From: Legionella sp.
Lineage (GTDB): Bacteria > Pseudomonadota > Gammaproteobacteria > Legionellales > Legionellaceae
DNA length: 64,000 bases
Assembly (NCBI GenBank): GCA_030680075.1
Contig: JAUXWR010000148.1
Location: forward strand, 62,001 to 126,000
Reading direction: 5' to 3'
In this document: piece after piece, positions 29,605 through 37,919 of the stretch
Position numbering within the stretch: the stretch's first letter is position 1
Layout: every line of letters begins with the position of its first letter
The notes under the pieces: model-generated
The model's input: only the letters and a program-made list of their open reading frames with translations
The model's database searches: none
Told to the model about the DNA's origin: nothing
Translations under genes and position numbers: made by a program

Positions 29605-30872
29605 GCGACATTCTTGAATTTTACCAAGAGCAAGCGAAAGCGGGTCTTTCAACCATTCCCTGGTTGGCTCTCTTACAAAAAAATGCTCTAAATGAATTTA
29701 ATCGTTATGCCTTTCCAACTCGTAAAGATGAAGATTGGAAATACACGGCTATGGATGGGTTTTTGCAGCACCGTTTTGCAAAATTTTCTGAAGAGGCAGC
29801 CTCTGATGTTGCTAAAATAAATGCCGATATTCCAATTGGTCGTCAATTGGTTATTCATAACGGTCAAGTGGTCGATGTCGAGAAATTTACCGACAAATTT
29901 CCTGCAGGCGTTATCGTGAAGCCTTTATTGCAGGCAATGGAAGAACATGCAGACAAGATAAAGCCATATCTTGATAAATTACTCAAGCATGAGCATGGGT
30001 TTCATGCTTTGAATATGGCCGCTCTTCAGACGGGCGTCCTCATTTATGTACCCAAAGGTGTGTTGATTGAGGAGCCAATTGTCCTTGCTCATTGGCAAGA
30101 TAAAGCCAATCAGGCAGTTCATTCTCGTCATTTGATCATTGCTGAAGAAGGCAGTCAGGCCACTATTATTGAAACATTCCATGGTATGGATGCTTGCAAC
30201 TACCTGACTAATACGGTCACCGAAGTGCAGGTGGGTAAAAATGCGAAGATTATCCATTACAAAATCCAATGTGAAAGCCATGCGGCATTTCATATTGGCC
30301 ATTTGACTGTACAGCAAGAAAGCGAGAGCCAATTTGATAGCCATTCACTCAGTTTAGGTGGCAAGCTTGTGCGCAGCGATTTAACGTTTAACCTACAAGA
30401 GCTACGGGCACAATGTTTAATGAATGGCATATATATACCCACAGATCAGCAACATGTTGATCACCATACTACCGTTCATCATTTGGTTCCGGATTGCAGT
30501 AGTACGCAGGATTACAAAGGTATTCTGACTGGCAAATCACGAGCGGTTTTTAATGGGAAAGTTGTGGTTGCCAAAGACGCGCAGCATACAAGAGCCGCCC
30601 AGCAAAACAAAAACCTGATTTTATCAGCGCTTGCAGAAATTGATACAAAACCCCAATTGGAAATTTTTGCTGATGATGTGCTTTGTTCCCATGGGGCAAC
30701 AGTAGGGCAACTGGATGAAGACGCTTTATTTTATATGGCAACGCGTGGTATCGATAGAGAAGATGCCAGTTGTTACTTAATTCATGCCTTTGCTGCTGAT
30801 AATTTGCGCCTTGTTCCGCATCCTGAAATGGTTAACTGGATGTCTAATCTGATAACCCGGCAGTTGAGGTGA
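29601..30872 (+). CDS. sufD: Fe-S cluster assembly protein SufD
   Basis: Partner of SufB in the scaffold complex. The 423-residue protein has a variable N-terminal helical part with FPTRKDEDWKYTAMDGF, then the beta-helix region with IYVPKGVLIEEPIVL and NGKVVVAKDAQHTRAAQQNKNL, and the late ADDVLCSHGATVGQLDEDALFYMATRG. The His in the SHGATVG region is the one implicated in cluster building in E. coli. It starts inside the end of sufC (ATGA overlap) and sufS follows 4 bp later. Confidence 0.95.
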   Translation: MSDILEFYQEQAKAGLSTIPWLALLQKNALNEFNRYAFPTRKDEDWKYTAMDGFLQHRFAKFSEEAASDVAKINADIPIGRQLVIHNGQVVDVEKFTDKFPAGVIVKPLLQAMEEHADKIKPYLDKLLKHEHGFHALNMAALQTGVLIYVPKGVLIEEPIVLAHWQDKANQAVHSRHLIIAEEGSQATIIETFHGMDACNYLTNTVTEVQVGKNAKIIHYKIQCESHAAFHIGHLTVQQESESQFDSHSLSLGGKLVRSDLTFNLQELRAQCLMNGIYIPTDQQHVDHHTTVHHLVPDCSSTQDYKGILTGKSRAVFNGKVVVAKDAQHTRAAQQNKNLILSALAEIDTKPQLEIFADDVLCSHGATVGQLDEDALFYMATRGIDREDASCYLIHAFAADNLRLVPHPEMVNWMSNLITRQLR

Positions 30873-30876
30873 TGTG

Positions 30877-32121
30877 ATGACTACAACGAAAACCTTGACA
30901 GGTTCTTTAGATATAGACGCTATTCGTAAAGATTTTCCCGTTTTACATCAAAACGTCAATAACTATCCGCTGGTGTATTTTGATAACGCCGCAACTACCC
31001 AGAAACCCCAATCGGTAATAGACGCGATTAATCATTATTACACACACGATAATGCCAATGTACATCGGGGTGTCCATGCGCTAAGTGCGCGCGCAACGTT
31101 GCAGTTTGAAACGGTGCGTAACAAAGTTCAGCGTTTTATTAATGCCAAATCCGCTGCTGAATGTATTTTTGTACGCGGCACTACCGAAGGCATTAATCTT
31201 GTGGCTCAAAGTATGGTTGCACCGCGAATTTTGCCAGGCGAAGAGATTCTTATTACGACAATGGAGCATCATTCCAATATTGTACCCTGGCAAATGGTCT
31301 GTAAAAAAACAGGTGCAAAATTGCAAGTGGCGCCTATTTCTCTTTCAGGCGAGATTTTATTGGATGAGTTTGAAAAAAAATTAAGTGATAAAACCAAATT
31401 TGTTTCTATCAGCTATGCGTCTAATGCGCTAGGCACGATTAATCCTGTTAAAAAGATGATAGAAATGGCGCATGCGCATGGTGCTTTGGTGCTCCTTGAT
31501 GGCGCGCAAGCGACAGCGCATTTGCCTATTGATGTGCAAGAGCTGGGTTGTGATTTTTATGCTTTTTCCGCTCATAAAATGTATGGTCCAACCGGAATTG
31601 GTGTTCTTTGGGGTAAAGAGGATTTATTAGAGGGCATGTCTCCTTATCAAGGAGGGGGCGAGATGATTAATTTTGTCACCTTTGAGGCGACTGAATATGC
31701 ACCGCTGCCTTACAAATTTGAAGCAGGTACGCCTAATATTGCAGGAGTAATCGGTTTGGGCGCGACGCTTGATTATCTGGCAACTTTAGATATGGAAGCA
31801 ATTGCTGCTTATGAGGCTTATTTACTGGACTATGCAACGAAAGCTTTACAATCAGTAAAAGGTTATAGCATTATCGGTACCGCCGCACACAAGGTTCCGG
31901 TGATTTCTTTTATACATGGCACTATTCACCCACATGATATTGGTACCATTTTAGATAATGAGGGCATTGCCATTCGCAGTGGTCATCATTGCGCAATGCC
32001 TTTGATGAACTTCTTTGATCTTCCAGCCACCACCCGTATTTCGCTCGCTTTTTATAACACTACCGAGGAAATAGACCGCTGTATGAAAGTATTACATAAG
32101 GTAAAAGAGGTGTTTGCATGA
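30877..32121 (+). CDS. sufS: Cysteine desulfurase SufS
   Basis: PLP enzyme that takes sulfur from cysteine as a protein persulfide for cluster assembly. The 414-residue type II (SufS/CsdA) protein has FPVLHQNVNNYPLVYFDNAATTQKP near its start, the PLP lysine in SAHKMYGPTG and the active cysteine in SGHHCAMP. The ATG at 30877 is chosen; GTG at 30874 is an alternative. Its stop overlaps the ATG of sufU. The sulfur acceptor is probably SufU, as no sufE is present in the operon. Confidence 0.96.
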   Translation: MTTTKTLTGSLDIDAIRKDFPVLHQNVNNYPLVYFDNAATTQKPQSVIDAINHYYTHDNANVHRGVHALSARATLQFETVRNKVQRFINAKSAAECIFVRGTTEGINLVAQSMVAPRILPGEEILITTMEHHSNIVPWQMVCKKTGAKLQVAPISLSGEILLDEFEKKLSDKTKFVSISYASNALGTINPVKKMIEMAHAHGALVLLDGAQATAHLPIDVQELGCDFYAFSAHKMYGPTGIGVLWGKEDLLEGMSPYQGGGEMINFVTFEATEYAPLPYKFEAGTPNIAGVIGLGATLDYLATLDMEAIAAYEAYLLDYATKALQSVKGYSIIGTAAHKVPVISFIHGTIHPHDIGTILDNEGIAIRSGHHCAMPLMNFFDLPATTRISLAFYNTTEEIDRCMKVLHKVKEVFA

Positions 32122-32567
32122 GTATGGAACTGCGCGAGCTTTATCAGGAAATCATTATTGATCACAATCGTAATCCGCGTAACCATCATGCGATGGATGA
32201 CGCGACAAGTGAAGCAAACGGATTTAATCCTTTATGTGGTGATAAATTGACGGTTTATCTTAAAATCAATGAAGGGGTAGTAAAAGACTTAAGTTTTGTG
32301 GGGTGTGGTTGTGCGATTTCACAAGCATCCGCTTCCTTAATGACTGATGCACTGCGTGGCAAAACTATCCCCGAGGCACGTGATTTATTTGAGAATTTTC
32401 ATGCCATGTTGACCTGTGATGATAATCGCGAATGGGGTTCTTTGGATAAACTGGCGGTTTTAGCTGGTGTCAGAGCGTATCCCGCGCGCGTTAAATGTGC
32501 AACACTCGCCTGGCATACTTTTAATGCCGCATTGAATAAAGAGCCGAGCACGGTCTGTACGGAGTAG
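32118..32567 (+). CDS. sufU: SufU sulfur-transfer protein
   Basis: A 149-residue IscU-fold protein of the SufU branch. Cys40 with Asp42 (NPLCGDKL), Cys63/Cys65 in VGCGCAISQASASLM and Cys127 (VKCATLAWH) are conserved. In Bacillus, SufU is a zinc protein that takes the persulfide from SufS and passes it to SufBCD. SufU-specific features are the insertion around residues 90-115 and its place directly after sufS. It replaces the SufE of the E. coli operon. Translation is coupled to sufS by a 4-bp ATGA overlap. Confidence 0.92.
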   Translation: MSMELRELYQEIIIDHNRNPRNHHAMDDATSEANGFNPLCGDKLTVYLKINEGVVKDLSFVGCGCAISQASASLMTDALRGKTIPEARDLFENFHAMLTCDDNREWGSLDKLAVLAGVRAYPARVKCATLAWHTFNAALNKEPSTVCTE

Positions 32568-32572
32568 TCACT

Positions 32573-32908
32573 ATGTTTGGTTTAAAAAAGAAAGAAAACA
32601 ATGACGCCTTGAAAGAACTGGTTATTGCCGGCCTTAAAACGGTTTTTGATCCTGAAATTCCGGTCAATATTTACGACTTGGGCTTAATTTACGATATAGC
32701 TATTAATGATGAACAACACGTTCATATTCAAATGACCTTGACAAGTCCTGGCTGCCCTGTTGCTCAAACGTTTCCGGGAACTGTTGAGCAAGCTGTTAAT
32801 CAGGTTGAAGGTGTTAGTGATTGCACAGTTGAGCTGGTTTGGGAGCCAATGTGGACGCAGGAAAGAATGTCAGAAGTAGCTCGCCTTGAATTGGGGATTT
32901 TTTATTAA
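32573..32908 (+). CDS. sufT: SufT, MIP18/DUF59 Fe-S maturation protein
   Basis: A 111-residue protein of the MIP18/DUF59 family, carrying DPEIPVNIYDLGLIYDI and the conserved Cys in TSPGCPVAQTFPG. SufT helps load clusters into client proteins, mainly under high demand. The first 12 residues are a short charged extension. The stop TAA shares its last A with the ATG of epmA. The next gene is therefore translationally tied to the suf operon. Confidence 0.9.
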   Translation: MFGLKKKENNDALKELVIAGLKTVFDPEIPVNIYDLGLIYDIAINDEQHVHIQMTLTSPGCPVAQTFPGTVEQAVNQVEGVSDCTVELVWEPMWTQERMSEVARLELGIFY

Positions 32909-33852
32909 TGCAGTGGCAGCCTTCTGCATCGATTAGTACGTTACGCCAACGTGCGGCAATTATTATTAAAATTCGTGATTTTTTTAATGAGCGCGGTTAT
33001 CTGGAAGTAGAAACGCCAGTAATGGCACATTATGGCGTAACTGATGTTTATTTGAGTAATATAAACGCTATTTTCCGAGGTCAACAATATTGCTTGCAGA
33101 CCTCTCCTGAATATCACATGAAACGGTTACTGGCGGCAGGCAGCGGTCCCATTTTTCAATTGGCTCGTGTATTTCGTGATGATGAACTGGGGCGTTGGCA
33201 CAATCCTGAATTTACCCTCTTGGAATGGTATCAGCTCAATATTGATCATCATACCCTCATGATGGAAATGGATGAATTATTGCAACTCGTTTTACAGTGT
33301 CCGCCGTTGACTAAAAAAACCTACCAGCAAGTTTTTCAGGAAGTTTGTGATTTAGATCCCTTCACCGCCTCACTTTTGCAATTACAACAAACCCTTGCGC
33401 GGTTTAATCTTGATAATGTATTAGACAAAAATGAAGAAGACAGGGATCAATATTTATTTTTATTAATGAGCCACATTGTGGAGCCTGCTTTCTCTGGTGA
33501 AAAAAGCCCACTGGCTGTATACAATTTCCCGCCATCGCAAGCAGCATTAGCACAGATTAATAATGGTGTTGCAGAACGATTTGAAATTTATTTTCGTGGC
33601 GTTGAGCTGGCTAATGGTTTTCATGAGTTGACAGATGCAGATGCCCAAGCACGGCGATTTAATCAAGATCTGGTTCTACGTGAACAAAAAGGCATGGAAG
33701 CGGTTCAAGCAGATGAATTTTTATTAAAAGCACTTGCACATGGCGTACCTGCTTGCAGCGGAGTAGCATTGGGTATTGACAGGTTAATCGCACTTGCTTT
33801 AAATCAACCATCAATAGCTAATACATTAGCCTTTGATATATCACGCGCGTAA
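32908..33852 (+). CDS. epmA: EF-P lysine lysyltransferase EpmA
   Basis: A class II lysyl-tRNA-synthetase-like enzyme (also GenX/PoxA/YjeA) that attaches beta-lysine to elongation factor P. The 314 residues equal the catalytic core of LysRS without the tRNA-binding domain. Motif 2 is VFRDDELGRWHNPEFTLLEWY and motif 3 CSGVALGIDRLIALAL. The substrate (R)-beta-lysine is made by EpmB, a 4Fe-4S radical-SAM enzyme, which offers a reason for linking epmA to suf. TAATG overlap with sufT. Confidence 0.95.
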   Translation: MQWQPSASISTLRQRAAIIIKIRDFFNERGYLEVETPVMAHYGVTDVYLSNINAIFRGQQYCLQTSPEYHMKRLLAAGSGPIFQLARVFRDDELGRWHNPEFTLLEWYQLNIDHHTLMMEMDELLQLVLQCPPLTKKTYQQVFQEVCDLDPFTASLLQLQQTLARFNLDNVLDKNEEDRDQYLFLLMSHIVEPAFSGEKSPLAVYNFPPSQAALAQINNGVAERFEIYFRGVELANGFHELTDADAQARRFNQDLVLREQKGMEAVQADEFLLKALAHGVPACSGVALGIDRLIALALNQPSIANTLAFDISRA

Positions 33853-33882
33853 CAGATTTTAACTTCAATATCAGGGACAAAA

Positions 33883-33993
33883 ATGATTGATTTTAGTAAA
33901 ACTTTGACCTATTCAGGGATGGAAACATTCGCTATACATTCAATAACCATTGCAGATTATAGCGAAGACTATACTATTAATTTCTTCAGATGA
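33883..33993 (+). CDS. Possible 36-residue small protein
   Basis: A short frame 30 bp after epmA, with AGGGA seven bases before its ATG. The product starts MIDFSKTLTYSG and has no membrane segment or known motif. Only the binding site and the position support it; it may also be a remnant of a larger gene. No homology is recognised. Confidence 0.25.
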   Translation: MIDFSKTLTYSGMETFAIHSITIADYSEDYTINFFR

Positions 33994-34014
33994 CTGTGAA
34001 TTTGGGCAGACCGA

Positions 34015-34299
34015 TTATACGGAATCAGACCATTTCATTGAGCTATGTAATACTCGAAGTATTTCAATTTGCTCTGATTTAATTCTGTAGGGAATAATAA
34101 AGGGAGTTCCATTTATTACTAATTCACGCGTGCCGAAAATTCTTCCTGCTCGGCCCATAGCAGGGTTATTGGAAAGCATTTCAACTGTTTTGATAATTCT
34201 TATTATGAGATAAACGGCTGTTTGGGGATTATCCTGTGCAATATATTCTTCAATCTGGTGTAAATTATTTTTCGCACCTCGAGTCCATTTTATCCTCAC
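34015..34299 (-). CDS. ParE/RelE-family toxin
   Basis: A 94-residue toxin of the ParE/RelE superfamily. IKWTRGAKNNLHQIEEYIAQDNPQTA is the typical two-helix start. It is followed by LSNNPAMGRAGRIFGTRELVI and the strand pair PFIIPYRIKSEQIEILRVLHSS, the pattern of ParE toxins (gyrase poisons) more than of RelE mRNA endonucleases. Which target it hits is not certain. It begins inside the end of the antitoxin gene (4-bp overlap), the usual order of parDE modules. Confidence 0.85.
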   Translation of the reverse strand: MRIKWTRGAKNNLHQIEEYIAQDNPQTAVYLIIRIIKTVEMLSNNPAMGRAGRIFGTRELVINGTPFIIPYRIKSEQIEILRVLHSSMKWSDSV

Positions 34300-34532
34300 T
34301 TTCTTTTATTCTCCCAAAACAATAAAATATTTTCATGGTCTTCCAGTTGACCCTCATCGGCTTCTTTAATTCCTTTTTTAATTTCAGTGAGTTGCCATTC
34401 CTGATTTTTAAGGTATTGATTAATTGCCTCTGCGGCCAGGAAGGACTTACTTCGGTGGGTAATTTCAGCTATTTTGTCTAAACGAACTTTCATCTCAGCT
34501 TCTAGCCGAATAGTCATTGTAGTCGACGTCAT
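34296..34532 (-). CDS. Ribbon-helix-helix antitoxin (ParD/RHH type)
   Basis: A 78-residue antitoxin. Residues 1-45 form a ribbon-helix-helix DNA-binding domain (TTMTIRLEAEMKVRLDKIA, then a second helix SKSFLAAEAINQYLK). The acidic tail KKGIKEADEGQLEDHENI wraps and neutralises the toxin. It likely represses its own promoter upstream of 34532. It is stop/start coupled to the toxin. A REP hairpin lies 85 bp upstream. Confidence 0.85.
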   Translation of the reverse strand: MTSTTMTIRLEAEMKVRLDKIAEITHRSKSFLAAEAINQYLKNQEWQLTEIKKGIKEADEGQLEDHENILLFWENKRK

Positions 34533-34616
34533 AGGATTCCTTAATGTGTTTGCATGTACACATTATAGCACATGTCCTGAAATTAAGAATAAAAGGGAAC
34601 GAAGATTTTCTTCTGA

Positions 34617-34636
34617 GGTGGGCAAAGGTGCCCACC
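34617..34636. repeat. Short REP hairpin
   Basis: GGTGGGCAAAGGTGCCCACC: an 8-bp perfect stem with four loop bases. It is a shortened form of the REP at 20268-20304. It lies between the SDR gene 3' end and the antitoxin promoter and may act as a terminator-like structure. Confidence 0.6.
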
Positions 34637-34644
34637 AGGCATTT

Positions 34645-35403
34645 CTATTGTGCGAGTAACCCGCCATCCATTCGTAAAATGCTTCCTACAGCAAATGAGG
34701 ATTCTTCCGAGCAAAGCCAGATAACCGCATTGGCAATTTCAGCAGGATCTGCAAGTCGACCAATAGGATGTTTAGCAAGAATAGGTCCAATCATCGCTGG
34801 ATTAAGCCGTCTGCATTCTTCAATTTGAGCGGTTTCTGTGCCTCCAGGACAAATGGCATTAATGCGAACGCCTTTTTTTATAAATTCGAGTGCCGCGCAT
34901 TTAGTAATACCTATCACCCCGTGCTTGCTCGCCACATAACCATAATGCTCAGGCGCTGCCGTTAAGCTAAAGGTAGACGCGATATTTACAATAGCACCGC
35001 CATTATTTTTTAACATGGCGGGTACTTGATATTTCATGCAAAGCCAAACACCCTTTAAATTAATATTAATTACCTCATCCCATTTTTCTTCACTATATTC
35101 ATCTAAAGGTGCCATAGCTCCTGCAACACCGGCATTGTTACAGGCATAATCCAATCGGCCAAAATGTTTTAATGTTGTTGAGATCATATTTTCTACATCT
35201 AATGCTTTGGAAACATCGGCGTAAACAAATAAGGCATTACCCCCATTCTTCTGGATAACAGATACCGTCTCTTCGCCTTTTTTTTGATCCCAATCAACCA
35301 CTACCACCGCCGCATTAGCCTTTGCAAACGCAAAAGCTGTCGCACGGCCGATTCCTGAAGCAGCACCTGTTACTAAAGCCACTTTGTTTTGAAAGTTTGC
35401 CAT
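34645..35403 (-). CDS. SDR-family NAD(P)-dependent oxidoreductase
   Basis: Classical short-chain dehydrogenase of 252 residues. The cofactor motif TGAASGIG lies at 12-19, Asp37 after the second strand favours NAD, NNAG is at 89-92, and the catalytic residues are Ser143, Tyr156 and Lys160. The C-terminal segment has the usual GVRINAICPGGTETA. The substrate cannot be named; close relatives are called glucose- or 2,5-dichloro-diol-dehydrogenases without proof. The gene stands alone between a toxin-antitoxin pair and a secreted protein gene. Confidence 0.85.
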   Translation of the reverse strand: MANFQNKVALVTGAASGIGRATAFAFAKANAAVVVVDWDQKKGEETVSVIQKNGGNALFVYADVSKALDVENMISTTLKHFGRLDYACNNAGVAGAMAPLDEYSEEKWDEVININLKGVWLCMKYQVPAMLKNNGGAIVNIASTFSLTAAPEHYGYVASKHGVIGITKCAALEFIKKGVRINAICPGGTETAQIEECRRLNPAMIGPILAKHPIGRLADPAEIANAVIWLCSEESSFAVGSILRMDGGLLAQ

Positions 35404-35465
35404 CTGATTTCCTTTATTAAATTTCTATTCAGTTGTTTGTGGATTAGATTTATCTGTATCAAGTG

Positions 35466-36680
35466 TTAGCAATCTACAGAGCTCTCTTTATTTATTTTGC
35501 ATTGAGAAAGAGGGGTACTCTGATTTGATACACGAATGATTTCAGGAGCCAGGTATAAAGTCGCTAATATGGGTGAAGAAACATGGATAGTGCTAGGTTT
35601 CCCGGTAAACGCAAGCGTTGTGTGATAGTTTCGGAAGGCATAAGCTTTGCCGTTTGAGGACTCAATATTGATTTTACTATTTGTTAATTTTACAGAGAAA
35701 TAGCTATTTTCTATGGCGGTTACGTCTTCATCGATACTCTTTAGGAGGATGGATGAGTCAAGGATTGATATATAGGGGCTAGCAGGGGCGACTATTGCCG
35801 TCATACTTCCTAACGGACACTTCACGGTTGAATTCATCACTATATGCGATGAGGCCAAATTTAAGTCTATAGATGATTCTGCTTCAATGGCACTGGTAAA
35901 ATTCATGGCTAGAGGGCATGAGTCAGCATCAGTCTCCAAATCAGATTTATAGACATCAACAGAGCCCTTTGCTATCTGCAAATTATGTGTGCCAAATCCT
36001 CTAACACGTAATCGCGAATTCACACTGTATAGCCCTTCCTGACTTGCTATGTTAACCGCATTTTCTCCCGTGCTGGATAAGGTGGAGTCAATTAATCTAA
36101 TGAAATTTGCATGGATATTCTCACCATTTTGAACAGTGGTTTTTTGCAGTGCTGAATTTATTACTTCCAGGTTACCCGTGCTGTGGATATTTGCATTAAC
36201 AAAAGTATTTTCAACCTGGATTGGATTTTCATTGGTGTGCATCCTGATATTTCTGACGCTCCCCTCAGTGCCTCCATGATGGGAATAATCATTCCAGGAT
36301 AAGGTGCCATTAATCAAAGGACGCTCATCATTATAAGCAATATGTTTAAAATCAGGGGTTCTTCCTGCTATGGAAATACGCCTATATAAATCAAGCATGG
36401 GTGCTTGATTTTGTTTCGGATTGGCAGGCAAATCATAGACGCCAGTGGCAAGCCATAACTTTCCTTTAAGCTGATTTAAGGTTAAAAAATTATTTAAATT
36501 ATTAACGAAATCTTGGGTTAATTCTCTACAAGGACGTTCAGCAGTGCATTGATTGATAACATCTCCTTCGGTTACCTGAACTCCCTTGGGACTGAAAAAC
36601 CATATTTGAGAGGACGCCCCCGGGTAGGCTGACTGACTAAACATCGCTAGCGCACATAACCAATATGTGTAAAACTTCAT
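35466..36680 (-). CDS. Secreted beta-helix-like protein
   Basis: A 404-residue exported protein of unknown role. The signal peptide is about residues 1-22 (LCALAMFSQSAYPGA). The rest is rich in Asn, Ser and Thr, with many short alternating strands (for example NIHSTGNLEVINSAL, ANFIRLIDSTLSSTG, SIDLNLASSHIVMNST). This suggests a right-handed beta-helix such as in pectin-lyase-fold proteins. Six or more cysteines, in pairs (CTAERPC and near the C terminus), may form disulfides. No catalytic site is evident. It may be a surface or secreted factor. Confidence 0.55.
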   Translation of the reverse strand: MKFYTYWLCALAMFSQSAYPGASSQIWFFSPKGVQVTEGDVINQCTAERPCRELTQDFVNNLNNFLTLNQLKGKLWLATGVYDLPANPKQNQAPMLDLYRRISIAGRTPDFKHIAYNDERPLINGTLSWNDYSHHGGTEGSVRNIRMHTNENPIQVENTFVNANIHSTGNLEVINSALQKTTVQNGENIHANFIRLIDSTLSSTGENAVNIASQEGLYSVNSRLRVRGFGTHNLQIAKGSVDVYKSDLETDADSCPLAMNFTSAIEAESSIDLNLASSHIVMNSTVKCPLGSMTAIVAPASPYISILDSSILLKSIDEDVTAIENSYFSVKLTNSKINIESSNGKAYAFRNYHTTLAFTGKPSTIHVSSPILATLYLAPEIIRVSNQSTPLSQCKINKESSVDC

Positions 36681-36793
36681 GAACTCACTCCTTGAAATAG
36701 ATAACGGATTATAGGGAGTTGGTATTAATTTTCCAATTAAAATGTCCTTTAGCCTTGGGGTCGCAAATTTAAAATCATTAATTGAGCGGTTAA

Positions 36794-37093
36794 TTTCCTA
36801 ATGATCCGACATTATCTGAATATAGACAGGGTAGTACGCATGGACCTAATTGTACGCACTGGCATAGAGCTAAATTTTTTCAACAATACAGACTATTTTT
36901 TCGATACCATGAAGAAAACCGAGTGATAATCTATGCTTGGGTAAATGATGAAGATACTAAAAGAGCATATGACAGTAAACGTGATGCCTATCTGGTATTT
37001 ACCAAAATGTTTAAAAAAGGAGCGCCTCCTGACAATTGGTTACAATTGTTAAGTGAGTGTAACAAGAGAAGAAATAATTACAAGATTTCATAG
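36794..37093 (+). pseudogene. Truncated YhaV-type toxin gene
   Basis: The frame encodes 99 residues that follow the C-terminal two thirds of YhaV toxins, the RelE-like ribosome-dependent RNases of the PrlF-YhaV system. It shows NDPTLSEYRQG, HWHRAKFFQQYRLFFRYH, VIIYAWVNDEDT, AYDSKRDAYLVFTKMF and PPDNWLQLL. No start codon is in place. An in-frame TAA precedes it, and related codons just upstream (KSLIERLI, from about 36768) are in another frame, so the gene has a frameshift and has lost its 5' end and its PrlF antitoxin. It is followed after 33 bp by the REP-framed GIY-YIG remnant. Confidence 0.75.
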
Positions 37094-37126
37094 TGCAAAG
37101 CAATTATAAAGCAGGCGTTACAGTCC

Positions 37127-37381
37127 GCCTACGTGCCGCGGCTTGTCCGCGGCATCCAGTAGATGGTCAAAATAAAATATGTTCTTGTCTACCCCATAAA
37201 TAAGAACAAGGCATTGGTAAAACAGTTGCAAGGAATACAACAAAAATTCATAGGACATTAAATCTAATCGAAAAACTTAATCCCGAATGGCGTGATCTTT
37301 ATGAAGAAATTTGCCAATGATTGAGATCTACTGGATGCCGCGGACAAGCCGCGGCACGTAGGCTGGCTGTGAATTGTCAAC
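37127..37381. repeat. REP pair framing a GIY-YIG remnant
   Basis: A perfect 37-bp inverted repeat, 37127-37163 and 37327-37363, each arm containing the hairpin GCCGCGG-CTTGT-CCGCGGC. On the right an extra CTGTGAATTGTCAAC (37367-37381) matches the terminal repeat of the element at 62858-62931; the left counterpart is missing. The interior holds only the decayed nuclease gene. The same REP occurs alone at 62858-62931. Confidence 0.85.
37163..37320 (+). pseudogene. Decayed GIY-YIG nuclease gene
   Basis: The first frame, starting at an ATG that overlaps the REP end, gives MVKIKYVLVYPINKNK and stops at 37261. In another frame the end reads LNLIEKLNPEWRDLYEEICQ-stop. This aligns with the tail IELIQKMNPDWKDLYNDIIQ of the intact gene at 24223. 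The middle, with the catalytic Arg and Glu, has been deleted, leaving about 55 codons of some 96. Non-functional, but clear evidence of a second REP-framed copy. Confidence 0.75.
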
Positions 37382-37395
37382 AGACCCTAATAGAA

Positions 37396-37854
37396 TTAAT
37401 TTTTTTCTGAGCTCGTCCCAGGGCCGTAAATTCTTAATGAGGGAGAGACCCAGTAAATGATTTTATCGGCGTTAATTAGTTTAAACGGCAAAATAATATT
37501 TTGATTGGTTTCAAATTGCCAAAATTCACCACAATATTTACCATCGCCACGTTCGGAAATTTTGCTGATTACCTGCTTGTTTTGATCAGTAAATTGATGA
37601 CAGTATCTGACATCTTGTGTTGCCGGTATTTTTAATGGAGATGCACTAAGTGCCACTTCTCCTTGTTTATTTAACGAGAAAAAGGCTCTGTCTATCCTTG
37701 CGTACATATCGGTGCTTACTTGAAATATTAATGCGGCGAACAATAAAGTAATTACGGTCGCTTTAATTACAGGCAGTCTTTTATTTCTTAAAGTGAGAAT
37801 TTTGTAAAAAAATACCCAAGCGACCAATAATGCTATTATTTTTATAATTGTCAT
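37396..37854 (-). CDS. Membrane-anchored protein of unknown function
   Basis: A 152-residue protein. Two hydrophobic helices (about 2-20 and 30-48) are followed by a soluble part of about 100 residues, probably outside the cytoplasm, containing two cysteines (YCHQF and KYCGEFW) that could pair. No family is recognised. It lies downstream of, and on the same strand as, the 852-residue protease-like/ATPase gene, with a 65-bp gap, so joint transcription is possible. Confidence 0.5.
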   Translation of the reverse strand: MTIIKIIALLVAWVFFYKILTLRNKRLPVIKATVITLLFAALIFQVSTDMYARIDRAFFSLNKQGEVALSASPLKIPATQDVRYCHQFTDQNKQVISKISERGDGKYCGEFWQFETNQNIILPFKLINADKIIYWVSPSLRIYGPGTSSEKN

Positions 37855-37919
37855 GTTTGCCTGCTCCTTGGGATATTGGTCTCATCGGTTTAAGTATAGC
37901 AAGTATCAACACGGTTTTT

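Noticed and set aside
34645..35403. Naming the SDR as glucose 1-dehydrogenase
   Set aside because: Only the general SDR motifs are visible; substrate cannot be read from them.
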